Shown here piece by piece: positions 1-8,595 of a DNA stretch of 64,000 bases (position 1 is its first letter; each line of letters begins with the position of its first letter). A program made the position numbers and the translations under genes. Source of the DNA: JAFMDF01 sp965222705 (GTDB taxonomy: Bacteria; Bacteroidota; Bacteroidia; Chitinophagales; Saprospiraceae); NCBI GenBank assembly GCA_965222705.1, contig CBDCUO010000016.1, forward strand, positions 124,001 through 188,000. Direction: 5' to 3'. The notes under the pieces are model-generated. The model was given only the letters and a program-made list of their open reading frames with translations. It did not search any database and was not told the DNA's origin.

Positions 1-2
1 TA

Positions 3-323
3 AAAGACCGCATGAAAGTTTCCTGTATTCGGCATACGGCCCTATTGGGAAAAGATATTTCTAAAGTAGCCCTTTGCGGCGGCTCGGGTGGCTTTTTACT
101 AAATTCAGCGATTCGCAAAAAAGCCGCTATTTTTATCACAGCAGATTATAAATATCACGAATTTTTTGATGCGGACCAGAAAATTGTCATTGCAGACATT
201 GGGCACTATGAAAGCGAGCAATTTACTATTCAGTTGTTATCTGAGGTTTTACAGCAAAAATTTCGTAATTTTGCGCTCCATTGTACAAAAGTGAATACTA
301 ACCCTGTTAATTATTATTTTTAA
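3..323 (+). CDS. Nif3-like dinuclear metal centre protein, C-terminal part
   Basis: The reading frame is open from the left edge of the window, so only the last ~106 residues are present. The fragment carries features of the C-terminal half of the Nif3/YbgI/YqfO family: a glycine-rich CGGSGGFLL stretch, the TADYKYHEFFDA block and the IADIGHYESEQF block. The histidine and glutamate of HYESE are metal-binding positions in this family, which forms toroidal hexamers with a dinuclear metal site. An internal ATG at 12 lies inside the conserved domain and is not a credible start. The cellular role of the family is poorly defined; GTP cyclohydrolase-type annotations are doubtful. In many Bacteroidota a C4 zinc-ribbon gene follows Nif3, as it does here after 161 bp, so the two were probably co-expressed. 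Confidence 0.88.
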   Translation, partial: KDRMKVSCIRHTALLGKDISKVALCGGSGGFLLNSAIRKKAAIFITADYKYHEFFDADQKIVIADIGHYESEQFTIQLLSEVLQQKFRNFALHCTKVNTNPVNYYF

Positions 324-484
324 TAAATTTATAAAATACTGACGTTCAACATATTCTGCCTTAATATGTTGAATAACCAACAATTCTCAAATTGAGAATT
401 GCTGTTAAATAGACCTAAGCCTTGTTGTAAAAACGAATATTTAAAATAAATAAAATTAATTATCTCTCAATAATCAATAATAAT

Positions 485-1254
485 ATGGCAAAAGAATTAA
501 CGGTAGCTGAAAAATTAAAGCAATTATACGAATTGCAATTAATAGATTCCGAAATTGGAGAAATCGAAGTTCTAAAAGGAGAATTGCCCATGGAAGTAAG
601 CGACTTGGAAGATGAAATTGCCGGGCTGCAGACTAGAGTTAACCGTTTGGAGGGAGATATTGATCGCCTGAACCAGGAGATTAGCAAGCATCAGGCTAAC
701 ATCAAAGAGTCTGAAGCTTTGATCGCCAGGTATAACACTCAAATGGACAATGTGAAAAACAATCGGGAGTACGATGCCTTATCTAAAGAACTAGAGCTTC
801 AAAAACTGGAAATCCAGCTATCAGAAAAGAAAATTAGAGAAGCAAACAAGGCACTAGAAGCCAAAACCGAAACCCTTCAGGCAGCCCACTGCCCGAACGG
901 AAGGCAAGGAAAAAGACCTGGAAATTAAAAAAGTGGAGCTGGAAAAAATTCAGGAAAAAAACAGAAAAGGAAGAGGCAAAATTATTGAGGAAAGTAGAAC
1001 GATACCGCAAAAAAATTGAAGACCGTTTATTGAATTCTTACGATAAAGTTCGCTCTACCTATCGAAATCGGCTGGCAGTAGTAAATGTCCAAAGGGATTC
1101 TTGCGGGGGCTGTTTTAATAAAATACCGCCCCAATTGCAACTAGAAATTGCCAATCGAAAAAAAATTAATGCTTGTGAGCATTGCGGTAGAATTTTGGTA
1201 GATGATGATATCTTATCGGTTGGCAAAGAGAAAAAAGTGGCAGAAAAAGTTTGA
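485..1254 (+). pseudogene. C4-type zinc ribbon coiled-coil protein, two frameshifts
   Basis: The gene encodes a long N-terminal coiled coil (about residues 5-150) and a C-terminal zinc-ribbon-like region, as in the DUF164/CT398-like family often found beside Nif3. The first frame runs from ATG 485 to a stop at 926-928. Homology-like sense moves to a second frame from about 897 (TEGKEKDLEIKKVELEKI) and to a third from about 961 (KTEKEEAKLLRKVERYRK), which ends at 1254. Each step is explained by one extra base: one near 885-896, the other in the A7 run at 955-961. The C-terminal part holds the pairs CGGC and CEHCG, a likely metal site. The second ORF alone has no good start. All parts needed for a ~255-residue protein are present, so an assembly indel is as likely as real inactivation. 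Function unknown. Confidence 0.82.
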
Positions 1255-1471
1255 TGGTTCTTTCTTTTTTCTCCTAAAAATCAATTAGGACAAAGAGGAA
1301 CTAAATAGCTAAAATCATTGAAACGGAAACTAGCAAAAGTGGAATTATTAATTTGTTTTAAATCAATCGTTCAGGTGCTTTTGCCAATTTCCAGTTTCAA
1401 TAATTTCAAAATATTTCCGGGCCTGATTAATATTTTTAAACACTGTCTATAAGTGTTTAATACTAAAAGCC
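1255..1471. other. AT-rich convergent spacer
   Basis: This ~217-bp stretch lies between the convergent ends of the zinc-ribbon gene (plus strand) and the T9SS cargo gene (minus strand). It is AT-rich with no ORF of note. CCTAA and TTAGG near 1273-1290 could pair as a weak hairpin next to T-rich sequence, but this is too short to call a terminator with confidence. Confidence 0.4.
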
Positions 1472-2340
1472 CTATCTATTACCTTTTACGAAACGATCTA
1501 TGGCAATTGATCGTCCGTCAAACTGTACTTCAATGGAATAAATACCAAATGGAAAATCATTAACCCCCACCTGGATGTTATTAAAATCCATTATCAATCG
1601 TCACAGCCTGCCTTTTAATTTCCTTGCCAGTAGCATCCAAGATGATCAAGTCGCCCACTGTTTTTCCCAAAGCCCAATTTAAGTCAACAAATACCTCATT
1701 AATAGCTGGACTGGGATAAACTTTGGAGGTTTCATTTAAAATCTCTGATTCTTCAATACTGGTAGAAAACTCGCCTTGGCAAGGAATGATTGTTTCTCCC
1801 TTATTACCAACGTAAGCCTCTCCTCTCGCCCCGAAGATAGTAATAGAATTTCCTACATTTGCTCTCCTGGAATTAGGTGCCATAAATGGATCCTCGTCAT
1901 TATTTATTAAAGAAACAGAACCGGTACATGGTTTTGCATTCTTAAAGAGTAAATAATGGCATTTCTACCCCTGCTTCATAAGCTAAGTTTACCGTACCCA
2001 AAGTAGCCAATCCAAATGAAATGTAATCAAAGCCAGGGGCTTCGGCTGGGGCATCGCTGCGGAATTGTCCTGCCACTCAACATCCAACTGAAGGCTGGTC
2101 AAATCTTTTACTTCAAAAGAATTCGTAGGTACTTTCACGGTCACTTGGGCTGTACTTGTAATGTTTTGGGGGTGATTCCAGGTTTTTTCAGGAATCAAAG
2201 AAACCTGAAAAGTTTCGCCGTCTTCTAGCATGGTCAGTTTGAATTGAACCTGTGCAGAGAGCAGGCAAGCCGTAGTTAATAATAGGCTTAAAAAATAAGC
2301 CTTTTCGTAAAAATGTGTTGTTCAAAATAGAGCATGTCAT
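1472..2340 (-). pseudogene. Small T9SS-sorted secreted protein, multiple frameshifts
   Basis: Joining frames gives a coherent ~285-residue exported protein. It has a signal peptide (ATG 2340; hydrophobic FLSLLLTTACLLSAQVQ), then a domain reading MLEDGETFQVSLIPEKTW and TSTAQVTVKVPTNSF (intact frame 2231-1989), then DAPAEAPGFDYISFGLATLG, NAKPCTGSVSLINNDEDPF, and finally a type A C-terminal sorting domain (YPSPAINEVFVDL ... GKEIKRQ ... FPFGIYSIEVQFDG ... DRFVKG). The sense moves between frames near 2300 (inside the signal peptide), 2055, 1953 and 1590. The sorting domain implies export by the Por/T9SS machinery with cell-surface attachment. I recognise the architecture as common in Saprospiraceae but know no function. 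Frames are preserved apart from the shifts, which favours sequence errors over long-term decay. Confidence 0.72.
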
Positions 2341-2465
2341 GTTCAAAAATTGTTTATAGGTTTGAATAAGCAGGTCTCCTGGTTTGTTGATTTTTAGTAA
2401 AAATTTACCTGAAATTGCTTAATATACTGAGCAATAAAAATCAGTGATTCAACCAATCAACCCAA

Positions 2466-5041
2466 TTAAGGTATTTGTTCGACAATAGAGTAGTTCAGTC
2501 TGAACTCGGTGTTATCGGGGTGAAATAACACATTAAAAAATATAAGGGCATCTATATCATTTTTAGGGCCTTGATATTTTACTTTTCCGTCCAAATTCGT
2601 ATCCGAATTATAATAGCCTTGTAACACACTGTTGTACTTAATTACACTATCCGGATTAGCAAGCCAAAGATTCAGGAAAATATCAAAAAAGATCATATCT
2701 CGATCGGGTAAGGCCAATCCCCCACCCGACAAAATCACCCATTTATCGGGATTGGCATTTCCTCCCCATAAGACTTGCTTCTCCCCGATCAATTTCTGAG
2801 CATGCTCGCCAAAAGTAGGCGTGCTGGGATCGGTAAAGTCTATGCTTGTCACCTCCCCTGTTTTTAGAAGAAGTGGCTCAGCGGTCATTACGCCAAGGTG
2901 GTTTCTATGCCTTACACTCACATAATAAGCTCCATCTGATACAAAGAAACTCACCGGAGAAATGCCATCAGTATCCACTATGTCTCCATCTTTTTGCAAT
3001 AGAGCTGAACGGGTGGCAATCACACTCGTAGAATCCATCTCCGATCGAAGTTCCATAAACACCCAATCTACTATAGAATTATCTCCAAAATCCTCTAATA
3101 CTGTAGGTTCTATTATTTCTCCTCCCCCATCTCCAACATGAATAAAATTTGAAAGGCTGGTATAAGGTTCTTGATAAGGAATATATTCTTTCTTGCGGAG
3201 GTTATCTCTCATTAAACATCTATTGCCTATATAAGGTCCTTGCAAAAAGGCCTTAGCTGCAATGAAAATGGGTCCTGATTTCTTCCTCTGGTATTACTGT
3301 AGGACAGGCAAGGGCCCTCCGGATTTTTAATATCACTAAACTGTCCATTACTCAAGGTATTGCTACCATCATTGGGATCACTGCTATTAAAATGGGTGTT
3401 GGATTCATCAAAACTCAAGTCGGGGGAAGCTATATTATCCATAATATCAAAGCAAATGATCCCAATATCTTCCCATTGGTCGGTTGTGATTTCAGGGCAG
3501 CTCCTGACCCAGTTACATTCAGCATTATAGTCAAACTAAATTTGCCAGCCATATTTGAGTCAAATTTATGGGCACTCCAAGGGCTGGTTGTTCCCCCTAT
3601 ACAAGTTTCATTTTCATCGAATTGTATGGATTGATAGCTGGAAAATTCAAGGGGCGTCAGCATTATAGTTCACCATAATAGAGGAAAGTCCCAATATGAA
3701 AATTCTTTTGTTGGGCTTTTGCTTGTAATATTGCACAATAGCTGTTTTGGTCACAGTCGAGACGCGTATGAAACCTCAAATCTATCAGGCTTTCTGGTTC
3801 TGGTACCGATATTCCCACACAGTTGCAATTGCCATCGTGTGCATCATTAATGGTAGCTAAATCATTGTCAGTGCAAGGGGTTCCTACCTCGGGGCAGTCT
3901 TTTTTCAATGCAAATTATTTCCACTATGCGCTCCACTTGGCAAATGCTTGTAACATCATGCAATTCTACAAAAGAGAAAATAACCTCCTGCCCAGCAACC
4001 AATTCAAAGTTTTCAGGGACAATGTTTGGTTCAAGAATATCTCCCATTGAGCAGTTCGATAACCAATTGACAACCACCCAAATTGGAATAATCCACCACC
4101 TTTCCACGATATTCCATTTTGCACGGAGTACCAACACAAACGCAATGGCCGTCTTCTCGATCACCAAAGGTTTCTTCATCGCCATCATCACAAAGCGTTC
4201 CCAAGGGCTGGCAACAGGCAAAATCCTCTTTAAATAGCCCATATAGGCAGGCTTCCTCTATAAGTCCCGTGCCAAAAGAATTATCCTTAAATCGAACCTG
4301 GAAAGTAACTACACCGACCGTACCAGGGATTGCCTCATAAACAGGGCCATTGCCCTTATTTCCTAAGTTGTCCTCCCATTGTATGTCATATAGGTCAGGA
4401 CAAGCTACGTCTAGTCTTAAATGACACTCGTTCTCTTTTATAACCTGCGCGCGGATAATTGGCAATACTATTAGCATGATTTTTATTTCCCGGATTAAAC
4501 AGCCATCGTCGTCGTAAATTTTGACATTTAACACCGATTCCCTTAATCCACAATCCTCCCCATTATTGGTCAATTCCAGCGCACCAAGATTGGTAAACAA
4601 CTGGTTATCTACTTCATAACGAATAGTTGGAGAGAGCTCCAGTTTTTCAAAAAGATTGACGACCTCTCCGTGACAACCTATGATTCGGGTTTCTTCAAAA
4701 ACAGGCTCTGGGCAATCAGGAATGCAATTATAGTCTGCCTCAAAAGTGGTATGTATGCATGTGGAATCCACAGGCAAAAAGTTCAGCCCATCTACGATTC
4801 TCCAGACATGGAAGGCAACCGTTCCGGCTGTATTTTCCAAACCGGTGAATTGATTACTCGATCCAGTTCTCCCTTCGCTATCTTCCCACATAACCTGATA
4901 ATCCTCCGCGCATTCCAAAAATAGCCTGGCCCCGCAATAGCCGTCTTCCGTTCGCACTATTTCTCCTGTTATAGTTGGAAAAACCGTTACCGATGTTCCA
5001 ATATCTCTTATTAAGCAAGCATTTTCATCAAATACTCTCAC
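2466..5041 (-). pseudogene. 3' part of giant secreted protein, split by frameshifts
   Basis: This is the in-sense continuation of the gene that starts at 8190. Sense frames follow one another with shifts near 5041, 4045, 3902, 3685, 3650, 3505 and 3255. The joined product holds the second half of repeat module 3, module 4, and a GTLCDDGDEETFGDREDG linker. A domain reading LLNGDILEPN ... FELVAGQEVIFSF follows, then a second linker (EVGTPCTDNDLATINDAHDG). Next comes a second copy of the N-terminal cohesin-like domain (IDLRFHTRLDCDQN ... DESNTHFNSSDPNDG). The C-terminal part reads FLQGPYIGNRCLMRDNLR and SALLQKDGDIVDTDGISPV, and the end NYSIVEQIP is typical of large exported Saprospiraceae proteins. 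No T9SS sorting domain follows. Total length with the 5' part would be ~1900 residues. Function is unknown; adhesin or matrix protein is an inference. Confidence 0.78.
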
Positions 5042-6345
5042 TGCAAAACAAAATGCAATACTTCACAACTGTCATTATTAAAAATATAATTTCCAGAAGC
5101 GGAAAGGTCAATTCCTTCTATCTCAAAACGTTGATCTGCCTCAATTTGCAAATATTCAACTATATTTAACTCTTCGCCATCGCAAACTGCCAATATCCTA
5201 TCCTCCGCCAGTCCGGGAGGGCAGCCAATGGGACAATCGTAATTAGCCCGAAAAATAGTTCGCTGGCAAAAATTGGTGGAATCTCCCAAAAAATTTACCG
5301 CCTCATTAGCTGTTACAGTGAATTCTACAAATCCTGCTGTTCCTTCTACTCCTATATATTCTGTTCCTTCTCCAATATTTCCTTTATCATCGCGCCAGTG
5401 AACTCGAAAATTTTCGGGGCATTCTACTGTTAAAACGGCTTTGCAAGAATTGCTGTCTGGGCGGGTAATTGCCCCTACAATCTCAGGATAAGTTATAATG
5501 GTTACATGTATATTTTTTAAAGTACATCCGTCTGCATTTTTTACACTAATCTTCCCTCCGTCTTGTACTATTCCGCAAATTGCTTTTCCGATATAAATGC
5601 TGGAAAGTTCGCTATTATTTTTGTCAAAGCCCTCGTAATCAATACTTTCTGGTAGATCAAAATAATTTTTTAAATCAATCTCTGTTCCCGAACAAATATT
5701 TAATATGGTATCTAGTTCCATAATTTCAGGACAGGTCATCCCTTCACAGTTACAGGCTCCATCCTCCACATCATTGATAGTATTCGGATTCTCATCATTG
5801 CAAGGCGTTCCTGCTGGCAAGCAATCATCAGGACAATTATAAGTTCCTTTTAATACTGCCCTTAAGCAAGGCAGGTTCAGGTTATCCGGTAAGCTACTGG
5901 AAGTATATTCCAGTACAAAAGTGACTTCTCCTGAAGTTCCTGGATTGGCAATATATTGAGCCCCTGTTCCCTGTTTTTCATCAGAATCCGTCCAAGCTAT
6001 GGTATATAGATCGGGGCATTCCATCAATAAAGCTACCCCACAGCCCTCGTTAGTTATCTGGACATTTGCATAAATTTCAGGGATAATAATAATAGATAGG
6101 TAGATAATATCTATTAAGCAACCTGCTTCATCGTATATTTCTGTTGCTATTTCTTTAAATCCTCGCTCACAGCCAAAGTTTTGAACTAAGTAATGGTTCG
6201 GATCCAAGATATGCTCCTCTGTATTTCGGTCAAATAGGGAGTAGTGAGTTGAGGGAAGAATATCCAAAAAATCGATTATATCAATGGTATCTCCTACACA
6301 CGCATAAATGACTTCATCTTTAATGATAGTTTGAGGGCAAGGATC
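4210..6345 (-). repeat. Four tandem copies of a ~170-residue module
   Basis: Within the giant secreted gene, four consecutive coding blocks share one pattern. They lie at about 6345-5815, 5745-5226, 5225-4713 and 4712-4210. Each opens with a short C.G....l..yl segment (ACVGDTIDIIDFL, ICSGTEIDLKNYF, VCDGEELNIVEYL, GCHGEVVNLFEKL). Each continues with a GCLI..I strand and a PEI/PTI turn, then C..L..ECP..Y.I.W.D..G, PGT.G.VTF, and ends in Y.C...C or a variant. Sequence identity between copies is low, so this is an old duplication, not a recent DNA repeat. Confidence 0.75.
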
Positions 6346-8190
6346 ACCATTAACGGTAATAATTTGAGTACAGGTAGTCCGATTTCCACAAGCATCCGTA
6401 GCAGACCAGGTTCTTTTTATATCAATAAAATCAAAATTGCAATGGTTTGGTAGGGTAATATCATCCTCAAAAGTAACATTTACAGTCGTGCAGCTATCAA
6501 AGGCAGTAGCCCAGCTTTCATTGGCTTCAGGTGAAATGCTCTGTCCACAGTCCAAAGTCAAGTCATCGGGACACCTCAAAATAGGAGCCAGTTCATCAAT
6601 AACTTTTATAATTTGAATGCATTCGGCGACATTTCCGCAACGGTCGGCTGCAAGCCACGTTCGCTCTATTTGCCTTAAAAGACCATTTTGACAGTTATCG
6701 GACACCGTTTTATCCCTAAAAGTAACGGAAATAGCCGCTCCTTCATCACAATTATCCGAAACAATTGGCAAATCGCTGTTCGAATCAAATGTTGCAAAAT
6801 CAGCACAATGGATGACTGCTTCTCCAAGGCATTCTATGATTGGAGGAACGCTATCAATTACTACGATTTTTTGATCTATAATAGTTTCATTATCGCAGAC
6901 ATCGGTTGACTTCCAACTCCTACGTAAGGTATAGCCGCATTCATTTTCGATAGAAATTTCTGTAAAAAACACCTCACTTTCCTCTCCGCAGTTATTGGTA
7001 ACAAACAAATTGTCAGGAGGAGGAATCTGTTCACAAGAAACGGTCATATCTGAAGGAGTACTGGTAAATTTTGGGCCCTCTTCATCTATAATGGTTATTT
7101 TCTGAGAAACAGAACTTGAATTTTCACAAGCATCCGTAGCGATCCAGGTTCTAGTTAAAACCTCTTTAATCGGGCAGTTGCCGAGTACGGCATTCTGTTG
7201 ATGAATGATCAATACTGTTCCACAATTATCAACTGCCTCTAAGGAATCCATCTGAGGAACATCTCCACAGGCAATGGTTATATCTTGAGGTAAACTGACA
7301 AAAGAAGGCGGGCTATTATCTTCCATATGCAAAATAACTGTAGCAGTTGTACAACAGTCACTGTTGCTATCTGTGCAAACCTTATAAATAAATTGGTCTG
7401 TTCCGCAAAAAGCGGTAGATGCCATATAAATAAATTGACCGTTATTATTTATATTAACGGTTCCCTTTGCAGGGTTGGCAGAAATAGAAATAGCTGGATT
7501 GGTTGCTATATCATTGGTCAAAACATTTTCGCTAAAAGTAAGTGCCGGACAATCTATAAAAAATTCATCTGCTTTCAATTGCGGCAAGTCACAACTACTA
7601 CAAGCGAGTGATTCATCCACTCCTGCAAAAAGCCCCTTTGTAGGAGATTGTGTTCCGTCATTAGGCGCATTTCGGTTAAAGCTGGTATTTTCTTCACTAA
7701 TTTGAAGACCCGAACTCAAATTATTATTAGTAATATTGAAAGAAAGGATAGCTATATCAATCCAGTCATTTTCAATAATTGGGCAACTCCAGTCTTCTAA
7801 GTTTAAATTAAGGGTTAAATTAAATGCCCCCTGGACAGAACCATCAAAGGCATGGCTATCCCAAGCTTTAGCAGCGTTTAAAACACAAAGTCCGCTTCCA
7901 TCAAAATTTTTTGATTCGTATTCAGAAAAAGACAAAGCGGCTCCATTATAGGTCAAAAATACAGAAGAAGTGCCAATTCTAAAGGTATCTGATTTAGCCC
8001 TCATTTGAAGGGTAGCTTCATAAATGTTACGTTGGCAGTCCAAAGCGGTAGTAAATCGCAACTCTACGATGTCATCTTGCGAAAAAATAAAAGAAGGTGC
8101 TGTAAAAAAAACAAATACAGCTAAAAAAGTAGGAGAAAAAATACTAAAAGTAGCTGTTTGCATAGTTTGTAAAAGATTCCTCATTGACAT
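5038..8190 (-). CDS. Giant secreted HYR/Ig-like repeat protein, N-terminal 1050 residues
   Basis: A 1050-codon intact frame begins with a signal peptide (hydrophobic FLAVFVFFTAPSFIFSQ, cleavage near residue 38). Then come a cohesin-like beta domain (VELRFTTALDCQRN ... ENTSFNRNAPNDG, ~40-210), a tandem-95/Ig-like domain (FSENVLTNDIA ... STAFCGTDQFIYKVC, ~215-305), four HYR-like repeats with the signature TW.A.D.CGN (~310-630), and the first two and a half copies of a ~170-residue module (from ~632). Between modules lies a Cys/Asp-rich linker (AGTPCNDENPNTINDVEDG). The frame stops in the middle of module 3, and the module continues immediately in the next frame from a GTG at 5041. The real gene therefore almost certainly extends to 2466. 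Cysteine-rich repeats fit an extracellular disulfide-stabilised protein. Exported location is firm; function is unknown. Confidence 0.85.
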   Translation of the reverse strand: MSMRNLLQTMQTATFSIFSPTFLAVFVFFTAPSFIFSQDDIVELRFTTALDCQRNIYEATLQMRAKSDTFRIGTSSVFLTYNGAALSFSEYESKNFDGSGLCVLNAAKAWDSHAFDGSVQGAFNLTLNLNLEDWSCPIIENDWIDIAILSFNITNNNLSSGLQISEENTSFNRNAPNDGTQSPTKGLFAGVDESLACSSCDLPQLKADEFFIDCPALTFSENVLTNDIATNPAISISANPAKGTVNINNNGQFIYMASTAFCGTDQFIYKVCTDSNSDCCTTATVILHMEDNSPPSFVSLPQDITIACGDVPQMDSLEAVDNCGTVLIIHQQNAVLGNCPIKEVLTRTWIATDACENSSSVSQKITIIDEEGPKFTSTPSDMTVSCEQIPPPDNLFVTNNCGEESEVFFTEISIENECGYTLRRSWKSTDVCDNETIIDQKIVVIDSVPPIIECLGEAVIHCADFATFDSNSDLPIVSDNCDEGAAISVTFRDKTVSDNCQNGLLRQIERTWLAADRCGNVAECIQIIKVIDELAPILRCPDDLTLDCGQSISPEANESWATAFDSCTTVNVTFEDDITLPNHCNFDFIDIKRTWSATDACGNRTTCTQIITVNGDPCPQTIIKDEVIYACVGDTIDIIDFLDILPSTHYSLFDRNTEEHILDPNHYLVQNFGCERGFKEIATEIYDEAGCLIDIIYLSIIIIPEIYANVQITNEGCGVALLMECPDLYTIAWTDSDEKQGTGAQYIANPGTSGEVTFVLEYTSSSLPDNLNLPCLRAVLKGTYNCPDDCLPAGTPCNDENPNTINDVEDGACNCEGMTCPEIMELDTILNICSGTEIDLKNYFDLPESIDYEGFDKNNSELSSIYIGKAICGIVQDGGKISVKNADGCTLKNIHVTIITYPEIVGAITRPDSNSCKAVLTVECPENFRVHWRDDKGNIGEGTEYIGVEGTAGFVEFTVTANEAVNFLGDSTNFCQRTIFRANYDCPIGCPPGLAEDRILAVCDGEELNIVEYLQIEADQRFEIEGIDLSASGNYIFNNDSCEVLHFVLQ

Positions 8191-8595
8191 TTTTTAAAGT
8201 TGTTCAGAGTGAAGGGGGAAAGAGGGACTTTTGAATTGACAGCCTGCGTCAAGTCAAATTGATAAGAATTTAATATAGGGGAAAAAGAGGGAATAAAATT
8301 GTGGGGAAGTCATCTACAACGAACCAAAAATCATACCAAATAAGCCCTCCTTATTGACAGGGCCTAAAAAGTAAGGCTTCTCCTTGTTTTTAGGAAAAAT
8401 CTGTTAAAAAATGGCTCTTGACAGAATAGGAGGAATAAAGGAATTTGTCAAAGAAAGAAAAAACCATTTCGCTCTCAAATAATTCTTATTTATACGCCCA
8501 ATTCTATAAAATTTCCGAAGAAGCACAGTATATTTAGCCCCATTCAGGAATCCCCTTATCCAGCTAATTTGCAAATAACCACAGCCGAGCAATCA
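8191..8595. other. Divergent intergenic region
   Basis: These ~405 bp separate the giant secreted gene (minus) from the GH65 gene (plus), so promoters for both should lie here. I see no clear pair of -33 and -7 elements and no credible coding frame. The only structure that stands out is the long hairpin listed separately at 8363-8394. Confidence 0.5.
8363..8394. other. Long hairpin in divergent promoter region
   Basis: CCTAAAAA at 8363-8370 pairs with TTTTTAGG at 8387-8394, and inside it AAGG (8373-8376) pairs with CCTT (8382-8385), leaving a 5-nt loop and a small bulge. It sits between two divergent genes, so it is not a terminator of either. A leader structure, an operator or the end of an unannotated small RNA are all possible. 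Confidence 0.5.

Noticed and set aside
5030..5050. Programmed -1 frameshift joining the two long frames of the giant gene
   Set aside because: The overlap (TTTTGCAGTGAGAG on the minus strand) has no X-XXY-YYZ slippery heptamer, and several further shifts follow downstream; errors are simpler.
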